This document shows positions 4,819 to 5,407 of a stretch of 5,407 nt of DNA, one piece after another. The DNA lies in the NCBI GenBank assembly GCA_947461915.1, contig CANHNG010000147.1, positions 1-5,407 on the forward strand, given 5' to 3'. The translations under genes and the position numbers were made by a program. A model generated the notes under the pieces. The model had not been told where the DNA came from and searched no databases. It was given only the letters and a program-made list of their open reading frames with translations. How positions within the stretch are numbered: the stretch's first letter is position 1; the number at the start of each line of letters is the position of its first letter. The DNA comes from Flavobacteriaceae bacterium. GTDB lineage: Bacteria > Bacteroidota > Bacteroidia > Flavobacteriales > Flavobacteriaceae.

Positions 4819-5407
4819 TTATAAATCTCCTTTTTCAGATAATTTTCGTTCTAATTCGGCCTGAAACTCTTCCATAACAGGTTTAACAGTGCTATCAGGA
4901 ATATCAGAAATTCTGATGTACATCAAGCCATCAACCGCATCGTTAAATAATGGATCGACGTTAAAAGCAACCACTCGAGCGTTTTGCTTGATGTATTTTT
5001 TAATCAATACAGGAAGTCTTAGGGTTCCCGGTTCTAACTCATCTATAATTTTATCAAACTTATTTAAATCGGATTCCGCTTCATTGAAAACAAAGTCTTT
5101 GTCGGCATCTTTTAGCTTAACTTTGAAAGCTTTTTTAGGATGAATATATTGTGCAATATAGGGATCGTAGAAATTAGATTTCATAAATTCAATCATCAGC
5201 GATTTTGAAAATTCTGAAAATTGGTTGCTAATACTAACCCCTCCAAGTAAGAATTTATGTTCTGGAAATCTCAATGTGGTATGGATAATTCCTTTCCAAA
5301 GTAGGAATAAAGGCATTGGTTTTTGTTGGTACTCTTTGATGATAAAAGCACGTCCCATTTCAATGGACTTACTCATCATATCATGCAATTCAGGTTCAAA
5401 ACGGAAC
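4819..5407 (-). CDS. OlsB-like acyltransferase C-terminal part, probably of a bifunctional lysophospholipid/aminolipid acyltransferase (cut by window edge)
   Basis: The frame is open from the window end down to a TAA at 4819-4821, giving 195 residues of C-terminus. It begins FRFEPELHDMMSKS and continues upstream out of the window, so the TTG at 5386-5388 is an internal Leu codon, not a start. The segments MGRAFIIKEYQQKPMPLFLL, LLGGVSISNQF, ELEPGTLRLPVLIKKYI and VVAFNVDPLFNDAVDGLMYI match what I remember of the OlsB/hemolysin-like N-acyltransferase domain. In Bacteroidota this domain often sits behind a PlsC-type acyltransferase domain in a protein of about 600 residues, as in OlsF of Flavobacterium johnsoniae, which makes ornithine lipids. 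OlsB-type domains attach a 3-hydroxy fatty acid to an amino acid head group. The PlsC half would lie beyond the window, so bifunctionality is inference. The tail (about 25 residues, charged) is probably helical. Confidence 0.72.
   Translation of the reverse strand, partial: FRFEPELHDMMSKSIEMGRAFIIKEYQQKPMPLFLLWKGIIHTTLRFPEHKFLLGGVSISNQFSEFSKSLMIEFMKSNFYDPYIAQYIHPKKAFKVKLKDADKDFVFNEAESDLNKFDKIIDELEPGTLRLPVLIKKYIKQNARVVAFNVDPLFNDAVDGLMYIRISDIPDSTVKPVMEEFQAELERKLSEKGDL

Noticed and set aside
4889..5143. Open frame of 84 codons on the plus strand, rich in Ser and Leu
   Set aside because: It lies antisense to the acyltransferase gene, whose motifs are clear; the Ser/Leu bias is a by-product of the opposite strand's codons.
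5386..5388. TTG as start codon of the minus-strand acyltransferase
   Set aside because: The frame stays open upstream to the window edge with family-like residues (FRFEPE), so this is an internal Leu codon of a larger protein.
1..5407. CRISPR array, insertion sequence, prophage, tRNA or rRNA
   Set aside because: No spaced direct repeats, transposase or integrase motifs, terminal inverted repeats, cloverleaf or ribosomal RNA sequence were seen.

Overview
The window looks like a chromosomal segment from a member of Flavobacteriia (Bacteroidota), probably Flavobacterium or a close relative. Base composition is AT-rich. Start codons lack clear Shine-Dalgarno sequences, and there are Bacteroidota-type promoter words (TAnnTTTG at -7, sometimes with TTG about 20 bases upstream). 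The protein repertoire also fits: GpsA with a GGGSWATA nucleotide loop, a YqhD-type alcohol dehydrogenase, a TM2/DUF2752/DUF4870 set of small membrane proteins, and an OlsB-like acyltransferase C-terminus. There is no sign of phage, insertion sequence, CRISPR, tRNA or rRNA.

Layout. The first 75 bases hold the N-terminal end of gpsA on the minus strand. A 372-base gap follows. It contains an 84-base structured palindromic element (89-172), a candidate gpsA promoter just beyond it, about 165 bases with nothing recognisable, and a strong terminator (391-428). The minus-strand iron-type alcohol dehydrogenase (448-1611) ends at that terminator. It diverges from a plus-strand D-2-hydroxyacid dehydrogenase (1751-2713) across a 139-base intergenic region with candidate -7 elements for both genes and a 12-base perfect palindrome. 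After an 83-base gap with a candidate promoter comes a tight four-gene plus-strand operon (2797-4776): a TM2-domain protein, a DUF2752 protein, a DUF4870-like protein and an M48-family zinc metallopeptidase. Its junctions are +2, -4 and -1 bases. A 14-bp-stem bidirectional terminator (4782-4815) separates it from the convergent minus-strand C-terminal part of an acyltransferase (4819 to beyond the window end), probably the OlsB-like half of a bifunctional aminolipid synthase.

How it fits together. The two dehydrogenases are plausible housekeeping or detoxification enzymes for aldehydes and 2-oxo acids; a shared operator is only a possibility. GpsA and the acyltransferase both belong to membrane lipid synthesis but lie at opposite ends and are not co-transcribed. 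The best candidate for an undescribed system is the translationally coupled operon of three small multi-pass membrane proteins of unknown function with a membrane-anchored M48 peptidase. The gene order and coupling are seen directly; any joint function is inference.
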